NCBI GenBank assembly: GCA_030524345.1
Contig: JAUNGP010000003.1
Location: 67,775 to 131,774 of the forward strand
Direction: 5' to 3'
Length of the DNA stretch: 64,000 nucleotides
Origin: Clostridia bacterium
GTDB lineage: Bacteria; Bacillota; Clostridia; TANB77; CAG-465
A program made the position numbers and the translations under genes. Below the pieces are notes generated by a model. That model did not search any database and was not told where the DNA came from. It saw only the letters and a program-made list of their open reading frames with translations. Shown here piece after piece: positions 50,725 through 58,495 of this stretch. Position 1 is the stretch's first letter, and every line of letters begins with the position of its first letter.

Positions 50725-52536
50725 TTAGTTTCTATTCTTTCCATTATTTTGAATCATAATAATCACTACCATACAAATAATGATAAAACTAATTAAAAAT
50801 ATTCCTACATACACTCCTACATGAATATCTGATGTATCTACTGTTTTCTCTACTGGTATCTTTTCAAATATTGCATAAAAAATAGTGTCCTCTACTATTT
50901 TATACTCACTTGGTATCACTTCTATTCTTTCTCCATCTTTTTCTACTTCCCACCTTATAAATCGATAACCTTCATCTGCTTTTGGTGTTGGTACATTCTT
51001 AGGATACTCATCTGGTTTTACAATTTCATTATCTTCTCCTACAATTGTTCCTCCTTCTTCTGCTATATATGTTACCTTTAGTTCTATTTCTTTTGAAGAG
51101 ATTGTGATACAATCTTCATATACATCTCTTATACTTAAGACATTATCTACATAACTCTCTTTTCCTAGTCCCTTTCCTAAATCTTCTCCGTTTATATCTT
51201 CTGATAGATACCCGGATATGATATTTTCATTACTTGTAATTTCTCTAATACTTAAACTATTATCTTTTTCAAAATTTACTTGATTTCTACTATATATTAA
51301 GTTTTCATGATCTATTTTATTTCCATTCTCATCTACTTCATATACATAATATTGATCATTTAGATTATAATGCTCAATTTCTATAGTTGTATCCCCTTTT
51401 CCATTCCACAATTCTATTTTGGCAATATAATCTGTCTGATTACTTAATTCATCTGTAAACAATCCTATATAGTGAATGCTATTATCATTTGCACTGTTTA
51501 CTTCCTTATGAATCTTAATAATTGCCTCTCTTTTTCTAATATATTCTAATGTTGGAGAACTAATCGTAATATTCCCTCTTACATTACTACTATCAATCAT
51601 ACACGTTGCAGTAGAATTAGTATCTAACATTTCTTCTCTTGGTGTTTCATCATTCATTTTCTTATATAAGATATTAAATTCGAATGTCTCTATCATATCA
51701 GATGTTGCAAACTCATTTTTATCTATATACCAATAAATCGTGTTTGTTGGTTTGATATAAATATATTTCTTCCCTTGATAAATTTCATATGATACTCTTG
51801 CCATTTCATCATCATCTAAGCTTTCTACAATCGTCCATTCATCATTTGTCATATACTCAGAAGATAGTTCAAAGTCATCACTTAGCTTATCTACATATAA
51901 AATGACTTTTTGAAAGCTTTGTGCCATACCAACATTTTTATACATAGTCTCACTTAAAACTGGTAAATATTGTAATTTGATTTGTGCAATTCCTTGCTCC
52001 TTATGAATCCATTTAGCAGATTTTACAACTGCTTGTTCATCATTTTTCACAAACTTTTTTGTAACATAGATTGTTATCTCATTTTTACCTGCTATATCAA
52101 AATTTTCAATTCTCACATCAGGCCAATTTCCATGATACTTGACTCCATCTATTTCAAATTCAGTATAACAATCATATCCCGGTATTTGACCATTTAAAAA
52201 TTGTCCAATGTAAAGCTCCTCTAAGGTATCTGTTAGAAAAACTTTTTCTTCTTTTTCTAGTGAATACACATAATAGTTTCCGTCTCTATTTGTATATGTA
52301 TATCTATTCATTTCTTCTACATCAGATGCCTCACAGGTAAAATATAGTCTTTCACAAAATTCACTTACCTCATCATCTGAGATGCCTTCAGTTTTCAATT
52401 TAAACACAACAGTTGGTGCGTCTTCTAATATAGCATTACTTTCTTTCACACTATTTATTGTAATAATAACCATTATAGCAATTAACATAATCCATAGAAA
52501 TACTGTTAAAACTGATATATTTCGCTTTTGTTTCAT
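50725..52536 (-). CDS. two-anchor surface protein A
   Basis: About 603 residues: a cytoplasmic start (MKQKRN), an N-terminal membrane helix (LTVFLWIMLIAIMVIITI), a very large extracytoplasmic region, and a C-terminal anchor (VGVYVGIFLISFIIICMVVIIM, followed by KNRN). Near the C-terminus is an InlB B-repeat-like unit (VTYIAEEGGTIVGED, YRFIRWEVEKDG, TIFYAIFEK). There is no LPXTG. The start is ATG 52536 behind CAGGAGG; upstream TTG codons are inside the leader. It is paralogous to 61307-63235 and shares its leader. Confidence 0.85.
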   Translation of the reverse strand: MKQKRNISVLTVFLWIMLIAIMVIITINSVKESNAILEDAPTVVFKLKTEGISDDEVSEFCERLYFTCEASDVEEMNRYTYTNRDGNYYVYSLEKEEKVFLTDTLEELYIGQFLNGQIPGYDCYTEFEIDGVKYHGNWPDVRIENFDIAGKNEITIYVTKKFVKNDEQAVVKSAKWIHKEQGIAQIKLQYLPVLSETMYKNVGMAQSFQKVILYVDKLSDDFELSSEYMTNDEWTIVESLDDDEMARVSYEIYQGKKYIYIKPTNTIYWYIDKNEFATSDMIETFEFNILYKKMNDETPREEMLDTNSTATCMIDSSNVRGNITISSPTLEYIRKREAIIKIHKEVNSANDNSIHYIGLFTDELSNQTDYIAKIELWNGKGDTTIEIEHYNLNDQYYVYEVDENGNKIDHENLIYSRNQVNFEKDNSLSIREITSNENIISGYLSEDINGEDLGKGLGKESYVDNVLSIRDVYEDCITISSKEIELKVTYIAEEGGTIVGEDNEIVKPDEYPKNVPTPKADEGYRFIRWEVEKDGERIEVIPSEYKIVEDTIFYAIFEKIPVEKTVDTSDIHVGVYVGIFLISFIIICMVVIIMIQNNGKNRN

Positions 52537-52583
52537 GTTTTCCTCCTGTCCATCATGATCATGGTGACTTGCACACAAAAAGA

Positions 52584-52609
52584 GCTGGTACTAGTTTCCT
52601 AGTATCAGC
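52584..52609 (-). terminator. terminator-like hairpin in leader A
   Basis: GCTG-A-TACTAG / CTAGTA-C-CAGC with a GAAA loop and a TCTTTTT tail, 48 bases before the surface protein start. Identical in the second leader. Confidence 0.75.
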
Positions 52610-52657
52610 CTATATCATAACGGACAAAATTATCCTTATTATCTACTTTTTCACTGT

Positions 52658-52729
52658 TTATAGAACTACGTTGTGTGTGTGTGTGTGTGTGTGTAGTTCT
52701 TTCACTATTTTGTGTACTTTAGTTACCAT
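52658..52729 (-). CDS. leader peptide A (23 aa, His-Thr repeats)
   Basis: ATG 52729 lies 8 bases from AGAGGA. The frame begins MVTKVHKIVKEL, continues HTHTHTHN and ends VVL with TAA. The His-Thr run comes from a (CA)11 tract. The second leader has the same frame, length and tract with two amino-acid changes (V5M, K10N) and one silent change (CAC/CAT). Confidence 0.5.
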   Translation of the reverse strand: MVTKVHKIVKELHTHTHTHNVVL

Positions 52730-52838
52730 AATCATTTTCCTCTTTTCTGTAACCATATTAGGTTACATTCATATGTTAACATTTTTCGACAACTTTTTCA
52801 AGTATTATTATGTAAAATATTTCATCATTAATACTTTT

Positions 52839-53951
52839 TTACCAAAGCTTTAGTATTTTCTCCCAAGCAAGATCTTCTTTCCCAAAATGTCCATAATTAG
52901 TTGTTTTTCTATAAATTGGTTTTTGTAAATCTAAAAAATCAATGATGCCTTTTGGTGTAAGATCAAATTTTTCCTGCACTTTTTGTGATAAGCTCTCATC
53001 ACTTATGATTCCTGTCGAAAATGTGTCTACATATACTGCTACAGGCTCTTTTATTCCAATAGCATAAGAGATAGATACTTCACATTTTTTAGCATAACCA
53101 TTGGCAACAATGTTTTTGGCTATCAATCTCGCCATATAAGAAGCCGATCTATCAACCTTAGTAGCATCCTTTCCAGAAAAAGCACCGCCACCGTGTCTAG
53201 CATAACCACCATAAGTATCTACAATAATTTTTCTCCCCGTAAGTCCGCTATCTCCAAGTGGGCCACCTATGACAAATCTTCCTGTAGGATTAATATAGTA
53301 TTTTGTATTAGAATCGAGATACTCTTTAGGGATGACTTGTGCTATCACGTGCCCCTTTATATCTTCTTTTATCCTGTCTAAAGAAATTCCCTCTTTGTGT
53401 TGCGTAGAGAGAATAATATTGTCAATTCTGATAGGTAAGCTCTCTTCATACTCCACAGTTACTTGAACTTTTCCATCAGGTCTTAAATACTCTATGATAT
53501 TCTTTTTTCTTACCTCCTCAAGTCTTTTTGCTAACTTATGTGCAATCGATATTGGAAGTGGCATATATTCTTTTGTTTCTAAAGTTGCATATCCATATAC
53601 GGTTCCTTGATCCCCTGCACCATAGTCTCGATCAACACCCATTGCAATATCCAAAGATTGCTTTGATAGATTAACGATGATTTTACATGTTCTATAATCC
53701 ATATCCAACTTCTCATTATCATATCCAACTTCCTTGACGACATCCCTTACGATACTTTCAATATCAATCATTGCAGTAGAAGTAATCTCACCTGTTACAT
53801 ATATTTCTCCTTTTGATGCTACAGTCTCAACTGCAACTCTTGCCAAGGGGTCTTGCTCTAAATAGGCATCTAAGATACTATCTGATATATAATCGCATAA
53901 TTTATCTGGATGCCCACTTGTTACACTTTCTGATGTAAATAATCTTTTCAT
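52839..53951 (-). CDS. metK: S-adenosylmethionine synthetase
   Basis: Makes S-adenosylmethionine from methionine and ATP. About 370 residues with [10 protein letters not shown] (ATP site), the GAGDQG motif (about 108-113) and the GGGAFSGKD loop, plus the YGHFGKED end. I start at ATG 53951 ([10 protein letters not shown]); upstream frame extends through the riboswitch and is not translated. The tail is typical though the protein is slightly shorter than the ~395-residue norm. Controlled by the SAM-I riboswitch upstream. Confidence 0.95.
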   Translation of the reverse strand: MKRLFTSESVTSGHPDKLCDYISDSILDAYLEQDPLARVAVETVASKGEIYVTGEITSTAMIDIESIVRDVVKEVGYDNEKLDMDYRTCKIIVNLSKQSLDIAMGVDRDYGAGDQGTVYGYATLETKEYMPLPISIAHKLAKRLEEVRKKNIIEYLRPDGKVQVTVEYEESLPIRIDNIILSTQHKEGISLDRIKEDIKGHVIAQVIPKEYLDSNTKYYINPTGRFVIGGPLGDSGLTGRKIIVDTYGGYARHGGGAFSGKDATKVDRSASYMARLIAKNIVANGYAKKCEVSISYAIGIKEPVAVYVDTFSTGIISDESLSQKVQEKFDLTPKGIIDFLDLQKPIYRKTTNYGHFGKEDLAWEKILKLW

Positions 53952-53989
53952 AAAAATCAAATCCTTCCTCTTAATATATGTTCCAAGAA

Positions 53990-54016
53990 AAAAGAAAAAC
54001 TCTGTCAATGCAGAGA
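53990..54016 (-). terminator. riboswitch expression-platform terminator
   Basis: Stem CTCTG/CAGAG (CTCTGCATTGACAGAG) followed by TTTTTCTTTTTT on the minus strand, directly after the aptamer and 40 bases before metK. Confidence 0.8.
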
Positions 54017-54033
54017 TCCAATCATAATTAAAA

Positions 54034-54128
54034 TTATCACCCAAAGTAAACTTTGTCGGTTTTAGCACCTTATATACACAGGTTGCTGTGGAGTCATAAA
54101 GCCGAATCTCTCGTCCACTCTTGATAAC
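54034..54128 (-). ncRNA. SAM-I (S-box) riboswitch
   Basis: On the minus strand the S-box landmarks appear in order: GTTATCAAGAGTGG, GAGAGATTCGGC, TATGACTCC, CAGCAACC, GGTGCTAAAACC and a closing GGTGATAA that pairs with the start. The aptamer is followed by a terminator, so high SAM should stop transcription before metK. It has a consensus promoter just upstream. Confidence 0.93.
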
Positions 54129-54144
54129 ATATATTATATATCCT

Positions 54145-54173
54145 ATTATATTTATTTATAACAGAAATGTCAA
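54145..54173 (-). promoter_or_regulatory. consensus promoter for riboswitch-metK
   Basis: TTGACA and TATAAT spaced 17 bases on the minus strand, upstream of the aptamer. Confidence 0.85.
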
Positions 54174-54176
54174 TAA

Positions 54177-54201
54177 GCCCTATAGAAAAAACTATAGGGC
54201 C
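54177..54201 (-). terminator. hairpin after the nucleoside-type operon
   Basis: Perfect 9-bp stem GCCCTATAG/CTATAGGGC, 8 bases past the PurC-like stop. The T-run is weak on the minus strand, so termination may be partial. Confidence 0.55.
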
Positions 54202-54208
54202 TATTTCA

Positions 54209-55015
54209 TTAATCTAATACATATACAAAGGATTCATAGTTTGGATACAATCGATCCAAAAATTCCTTGTAAACTTTTAAAATTTCCTCATCAGATTTCA
54301 TTTGTCTGAAAGCATCCTTGGTAAGCGTTCTACCAGTCTTAACATCGTTTGCTCTAATGCAGTCCTGACTAATTTCATCAATGAGTATCATTTTGCCATC
54401 GCATTTACCAAATTCCATCTTCATATCAATTAGCCTGATATCAGCTTTTTGAAATAAAAAGTTAATGCGACTGCCAATCGAAGAAAGCAACAGATCAGCT
54501 TCATCAAACTCTTCTTTACTTAAAAGATCAAGTCCAATAATATAACTTTCATTCATAGTAGGATCGTCAACACCACCAGTCTTGGATACGTCAATTTTGA
54601 TATCATACTTATGAAGCGGTCTTTTAAATTTCTGACCTTCTACTACATAACCGGGAAACAGTCTTACAATACTCCCAGCCGCATAATATCTACAGATCCA
54701 CTCAATGGGGACTGGCTTTGTAAGCTTTACCAAAATACCATAGATACCATTTACCTTTATTATTTTAGAATACTTAAGGTGTGTAGGTATATTACTATCC
54801 TCAAGAGTGTTTAAGATTCCAATCGTGGCATACATTCTGTAAAGATCTGTTCCAGGAATCATTTCTTCTCTGTTGTAAGTTACACTTCTAAGATGAGGTT
54901 TGTAAACCATAAATCCGGTCTCTTCATCTATCTTGTAAATTGTTTTTGACTTACCATCTGCAATCACCTCACATTTAGTAAGATCAAGTGTTTTAAGTGT
55001 ATCCAGGGCCATCAT
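54209..55015 (-). CDS. SAICAR-synthetase-like (PurC/PenC-like) ligase
   Basis: A 268-residue PurC-family ATP-dependent ligase: ADGKSKTIYKI (ATP loop), RYYAAGSIVRLFPGYVVEG (about 109-127), MEFGKCDGKMILIDEISQDCIR (about 200-221; the DEIS motif). Overlaps the fusion gene stop by four bases (ATGA) and has GAGGAGG at 7 bases. Not in a purine operon. With the HisG-like domain and the SDR it matches the PenC/CofC role in pentostatin/coformycin pathways. Housekeeping PurC cannot be excluded from the protein alone. Confidence 0.85.
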   Translation of the reverse strand: MMALDTLKTLDLTKCEVIADGKSKTIYKIDEETGFMVYKPHLRSVTYNREEMIPGTDLYRMYATIGILNTLEDSNIPTHLKYSKIIKVNGIYGILVKLTKPVPIEWICRYYAAGSIVRLFPGYVVEGQKFKRPLHKYDIKIDVSKTGGVDDPTMNESYIIGLDLLSKEEFDEADLLLSSIGSRINFLFQKADIRLIDMKMEFGKCDGKMILIDEISQDCIRANDVKTGRTLTKDAFRQMKSDEEILKVYKEFLDRLYPNYESFVYVLD

Positions 55016-57225
55016 TTCAATTCCTCCTCTAAAATTTCCTTCACATCTTCAATGACTTCTGAAGTTGTCTTTGATACATCAAGTTCAATGACATTTACCA
55101 GCTTATTCTCTCTTAAGAAATTAACGGCTTCCTCATACAAATTGTAGTATTCCTGAAGAGATTCTAAAGATTCAAATTCATCTTTTTTACTTCTCTGCTG
55201 TGATCTTTCATATGCAATACTTGGATCAACTTTGCAATAGAGTAACACATCTGGTAGAGGCATCCAACTCTGAAGTACCTTTTTAATCATCTCTTCTGAT
55301 TCCCGTGCTTTAAAAAGATCTACTACACCTGTTAAAACGGATCTGTCATAGACCATATTCACAACTTCATTTGCACGCCAATGTTTTTTAGCAATGCACA
55401 TAGACCAATCTACAAATTTACCATCCTTCCATAAAGCAAAGCTCTCTCTTCCCACTTTTCCAGAAAATGGTTCTACAAGAACAGTCGGCAAGAACTTAAA
55501 AAGTCCATTTTGAACAACAACTTTAGCAAGCGTAGATTTACCAGATCCATCAATTCCATCAAAAGCGATACATTTAAATTTCTCTATTCTGTCTACCAAA
55601 CCTAAATTCACAAAAAGAGGAATTTTATCAACTCTAGAAGTAGCAAGTACTGCTCCAAATTTCATCACAGGCATGTACTCTACAAGTCCATTTTCTTTAG
55701 CTGTTTCACCTGTTTCAACTACATCAAAGATACTACTTGCCCAACCAAGTGGTATACTTGCTTCCACACTTCCCTCCATTAGTAAGATATTCTCATCAGG
55801 AACATTTAGATGCTCTTTTAATAAATTGGGATAACTTGTTGCAATCTTTCTCTCTTTAAAAAAGCTAAGGGGCATTTCTTTTAGTCTCTCTGGCACAAGT
55901 AAACTCATTCTACAGTCTTTCTGCTCAAAAAATTTTAAAGCAACAAAAGACTTATTACTCTTCTCGAGCCACTTGTCTGCACCATAAATAACAAAGTCAA
56001 ATTTGTCATAATTCTTAGTAATATCTGCCCACTTCAGAAGGCTGATTCTTAAGATATATCGATCAGTTTCAATATCATAAACAAGTATTCTATCACTGAT
56101 TTTAGGAATCGATACTCCAATAGATTCTAAATATTTATGAAGTACTTTTTGTAATCTTCCCTTTACCGCACCAATGGTAACAAGAATTTTTTCTTCTGTT
56201 CTGGGCATATTTACCTCATTAAAAATACATTTCTCTAATTCTGCTAAAATATTATCATTTTCCGTTGTATGAAAAGTTCTAATTCCCTCCTCTGTAAGCA
56301 AAATTTGACTTGTTGACTCAGAAGTATTAGAATAAGCCTGACCTGCCATAGAATTTCCCACCAAAGAAAGCATGGATCGGATTAAATACTCTGGCATTGT
56401 AGGCTTTAATCTTTTTATAACTTCTATAGACTTAAAGAAAGCATCTCTTACTGCCTCATCGCCATTTTTAAACGACTTACCAATTCCAATAACGGCTAAA
56501 GCATTTTGACCGGTAAGCGGTTCTTTCCCCATAATAAAAATGGGGTCAGTTTGAAATGGTTTCCAAGGCTTTACAATCGATACTCTAATCGTTACATTAG
56601 CAGAAGCCTCAAGCGCCACACCACTTAACTCTCCATAAGACTGAACAGCATGAACATCGCCTAGATAAAGCATAGCTCCATCCAGTTGCACCGGCAAATA
56701 AATATCTACCCCTTCTTTGATAAAAGGATTATCAAAATTTCCGCCTGTAACACCAATATGACCTGTTTTAATAAATCCTTCTTCTGGTGTAGTTGCAATC
56801 ATTCCAATACATGGCTCTAATTTTAGCTTAATACCAGAATGATAGTATTCAATCTGTCCACTTTTGATTTCTCCCATCGTTGCCATTCTGTCAGAAAACG
56901 AGAAATCATCCTTTTTAATAGGAGATATTCCTGCTGTCTTAGAAAGCATCTGTGCCATTTCCAGTATTTCAATTTTTTCGATATGAATTTTTATCATATC
57001 ACCCTTTTTTGCTCCTTTAACTTCAATAGGTCCTGTCAAAGGATGATGATGATTTGCATCACCACTCATACTTAAAATATCCTGTAACTCAGATACGTTT
57101 GAAAACCGTTTCCCATAGGCATTAATTGTTTCAATTACAACACTTTCATCCGTGCAGATACTTTCAACCGAGGTATGTTCCTTTGAAATCCTAGTTGCAT
57201 AATTACATGAAATAAATTTGCCCAT
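55012..57225 (-). CDS. triple fusion: formamidase-like, HisG-like, dTMP-kinase-like
   Basis: A 737-residue protein with three enzyme domains. Residues ~1-325 are acetamidase/formamidase (GDANHHHPLTGPIEVKGAKKGD, GGNFDN, LGDVHAVQSYGEL). Residues ~345-545 are an ATP-phosphoribosyltransferase (HisG) core: KGRLQKVLHKYLE at the start, IATSYPNLLKEHL (461-473), LLMEGSVEASIPLGWASSIFD (the PRPP region, 481-501) and ETGETAKENGL. Residues ~550-737 are thymidylate-kinase-like: P-loop DGIDGSGKST (556-565), YDRSV, and a LID with several Arg/Lys. The HisG part lacks the C-terminal histidine-sensing domain. It lies 11 bases after the SDR gene. Confidence 0.88.
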   Translation of the reverse strand: MGKFISCNYATRISKEHTSVESICTDESVVIETINAYGKRFSNVSELQDILSMSGDANHHHPLTGPIEVKGAKKGDMIKIHIEKIEILEMAQMLSKTAGISPIKKDDFSFSDRMATMGEIKSGQIEYYHSGIKLKLEPCIGMIATTPEEGFIKTGHIGVTGGNFDNPFIKEGVDIYLPVQLDGAMLYLGDVHAVQSYGELSGVALEASANVTIRVSIVKPWKPFQTDPIFIMGKEPLTGQNALAVIGIGKSFKNGDEAVRDAFFKSIEVIKRLKPTMPEYLIRSMLSLVGNSMAGQAYSNTSESTSQILLTEEGIRTFHTTENDNILAELEKCIFNEVNMPRTEEKILVTIGAVKGRLQKVLHKYLESIGVSIPKISDRILVYDIETDRYILRISLLKWADITKNYDKFDFVIYGADKWLEKSNKSFVALKFFEQKDCRMSLLVPERLKEMPLSFFKERKIATSYPNLLKEHLNVPDENILLMEGSVEASIPLGWASSIFDVVETGETAKENGLVEYMPVMKFGAVLATSRVDKIPLFVNLGLVDRIEKFKCIAFDGIDGSGKSTLAKVVVQNGLFKFLPTVLVEPFSGKVGRESFALWKDGKFVDWSMCIAKKHWRANEVVNMVYDRSVLTGVVDLFKARESEEMIKKVLQSWMPLPDVLLYCKVDPSIAYERSQQRSKKDEFESLESLQEYYNLYEEAVNFLRENKLVNVIELDVSKTTSEVIEDVKEILEEELK

Positions 57226-57236
57226 TTTTCTCCTCC

Positions 57237-57920
57237 TTATTTATACTGTAAAATTTCAATTCCATCAAATGGAAGTTCCAATGGTGACGTAGGTCTTAGA
57301 TTGATATACGATGGTAATAAATTAGGTGGAAGTTTTGCTAAAGAAACAATCGCCTTTCCTATTTCTTCAGGCTTGATTTTCCATTCCTCATCTATCCCAT
57401 GATCCCGATTCTTAATAGCTCCAAGAGACAATACAGTACTTCTTACTCCAGTATGTCTTACTTCTTCCATAAAGCATTCTGCCATAACATGTAAAGCTGC
57501 CTTACTAGAACAATACGCAGCACCTTTTGCAAAAGGATAATCCCCTGCATGGGAGCCAATAAATACAACATGTCCCTTATTTTCTTTCAGCTTATCTACC
57601 AAGCAAGATAAAATATAGAAAGGTCCTTTTAAATTCACATCAATTGAATCAGAAAAATCTTTTAATGTAAGATCTCCGATACCACCAAATCTTCTAATTC
57701 CTGCATTTAGCACAAGCAAATCTACCTTTTTTACCTGGGAACAAGCATACTGTATCTCTTCCATATTGGAGATATCACACCGTATATCATGGTAATTTTT
57801 TAAATCTTCTTTTAGCGGAGTTTTATTAAACCCGTATACAGTATACCTGTTGGCTAAAAGTTCTTTTAAAATACCATAACCTGCTCCCCTGTTACATCCT
57901 GTAATTACTGCTACTTTCAT
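57237..57920 (-). CDS. short-chain dehydrogenase/reductase (PenB/CofB-like position)
   Basis: A 227-residue classical SDR: cofactor motif TGCNRGAGYG (8-17), NAG (about 72-74), Ser in GSHAG and catalytic YCSSK (about 136-140). The C-terminus has SYINLRPTSPLELP, unusual for housekeeping SDRs. First gene of the three-gene operon, with AAAGGAG before ATG. By synteny it would reduce the keto group of a diazepine nucleoside precursor; the substrate is inferred, not shown. Confidence 0.88.
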   Translation of the reverse strand: MKVAVITGCNRGAGYGILKELLANRYTVYGFNKTPLKEDLKNYHDIRCDISNMEEIQYACSQVKKVDLLVLNAGIRRFGGIGDLTLKDFSDSIDVNLKGPFYILSCLVDKLKENKGHVVFIGSHAGDYPFAKGAAYCSSKAALHVMAECFMEEVRHTGVRSTVLSLGAIKNRDHGIDEEWKIKPEEIGKAIVSLAKLPPNLLPSYINLRPTSPLELPFDGIEILQYK

Positions 57921-57970
57921 AAAAATTCTCCTTTCAAATAGATACTATAGTTTAAGTACAAGAATTGTTT

Positions 57971-57984
57971 TGGGAAATTTCCCA
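57971..57984. promoter_or_regulatory. perfect palindrome in the operon leader
   Basis: TGGGAAATTTCCCA is a 14-bp perfect palindrome, itself flanked by ACAAG and CTTGT. It is about 25 bases downstream of the -10 of the operon promoter, a place where a repressor could block transcription. Confidence 0.5.
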
Positions 57985-58008
57985 TAACTTGTTATTTGTT
58001 GCAGAAGT

Positions 58009-58037
58009 ATTATATCAGTCAGATTATGTAATGTCAA
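58009..58037 (-). promoter_or_regulatory. consensus promoter of the nucleoside-type operon
   Basis: TTGACA and TATAAT (with TG extension) spaced exactly 17 bases on the minus strand. Confidence 0.85.
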
Positions 58038-58104
58038 GAATATATTTATAGATAAATTTAGCAAAAATTAGTTGGCTTAAAAAAATTAAGCCAACCAAAC
58101 ATTA

Positions 58105-58383
58105 TTATTCATTATTATATCTTTTAATGATTTCCATCACTTCATTATAGCAAGAAAGGCAACCATCTTCCACCATTCCATCGCTGCCATCCCTATCTTT
58201 CTGGTAAGAATCAAAAACACAATATATCATAATATCACTTCCTGTAAAATATATGAGTTTTAAGTACCGTCCATCTTTTAATCCAATCTTCATGGATTTT
58301 GTCTTTGTCCGTTTATTTACTTTCAAATGCCAAGCATCCTCTAACTCCCATAATTTTTCAAAATCTTTTTCAAGTTTTGCCAT
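58105..58383 (-). CDS. small hypothetical protein
   Basis: A ~92-residue protein (MAKLEKDFEKLWELEDAWHLKV...), soluble and charged, containing SYQKDRDGSDGMVEDGC and CYNEVMEII. The start is ATG 58383, with GGAGGG 9 bases before it. It has its own consensus promoter (TTGACA-17-TATAAT) and lies upstream of the nucleoside-type operon on the same strand. No family recognised. Confidence 0.68.
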   Translation of the reverse strand: MAKLEKDFEKLWELEDAWHLKVNKRTKTKSMKIGLKDGRYLKLIYFTGSDIMIYCVFDSYQKDRDGSDGMVEDGCLSCYNEVMEIIKRYNNE

Positions 58384-58441
58384 AATTATATGCCCTCCTT
58401 CCATTTTTTCAATCAAAAAAAACTAAACTCTATTTTGAGTA

Positions 58442-58470
58442 ATTATAGCACTCGAGCAAAATATTGTCAA
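58442..58470 (-). promoter_or_regulatory. consensus promoter of the small hypothetical gene
   Basis: TTGACA and TATAAT spaced exactly 17 bases on the minus strand. Confidence 0.8.
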
Positions 58471-58495
58471 TGATAGAAAAAGATAGAGTATTCCT

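Larger units (their letters stand above)
52577..52801 (-). promoter_or_regulatory. duplicated leader, copy A (promoter, stem, short ORF, attenuator-like hairpin)
   Basis: Elements on the minus strand: TTGAAA (52796-52801), 17 bases, TG-extended -10 TAACAT (52773-52778); stem TGTAACC/GGTTACA (52748-52767); AGAGGA; a 23-codon ORF (52658-52729); a variable small hairpin; and a terminator-like hairpin (52584-52609) with a T-run before the surface protein gene. Copy B at 63275-63499 has the same order, and its stem keeps pairing through a C-G to T-A change. Confidence 0.75.

Noticed and set aside
52672-52694. TG tract considered as part of a CRISPR or other array
   Set aside because: It is a simple dinucleotide repeat without spacers.
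52577-52801. Leader considered as a T-box, SAM, lysine or c-di-GMP riboswitch
   Set aside because: The conserved sequence landmarks of those classes (for example the T-box GGGTGG element) are not present.
52569-52853. Plus-strand frame (94 codons) whose mirror exists at 63102-63449, with a similar peptide including a CVCVCVC stretch
   Set aside because: The similarity comes from the duplicated minus-strand leader. Between the conserved blocks the plus-strand peptide diverges completely, and neither has a ribosome binding site.
54209-55015. Housekeeping purC as the simple reading of the PurC-like gene
   Set aside because: It is translationally coupled to a HisG-containing fusion and an SDR and no other purine gene is near; a genome-wide check is still needed to exclude it.
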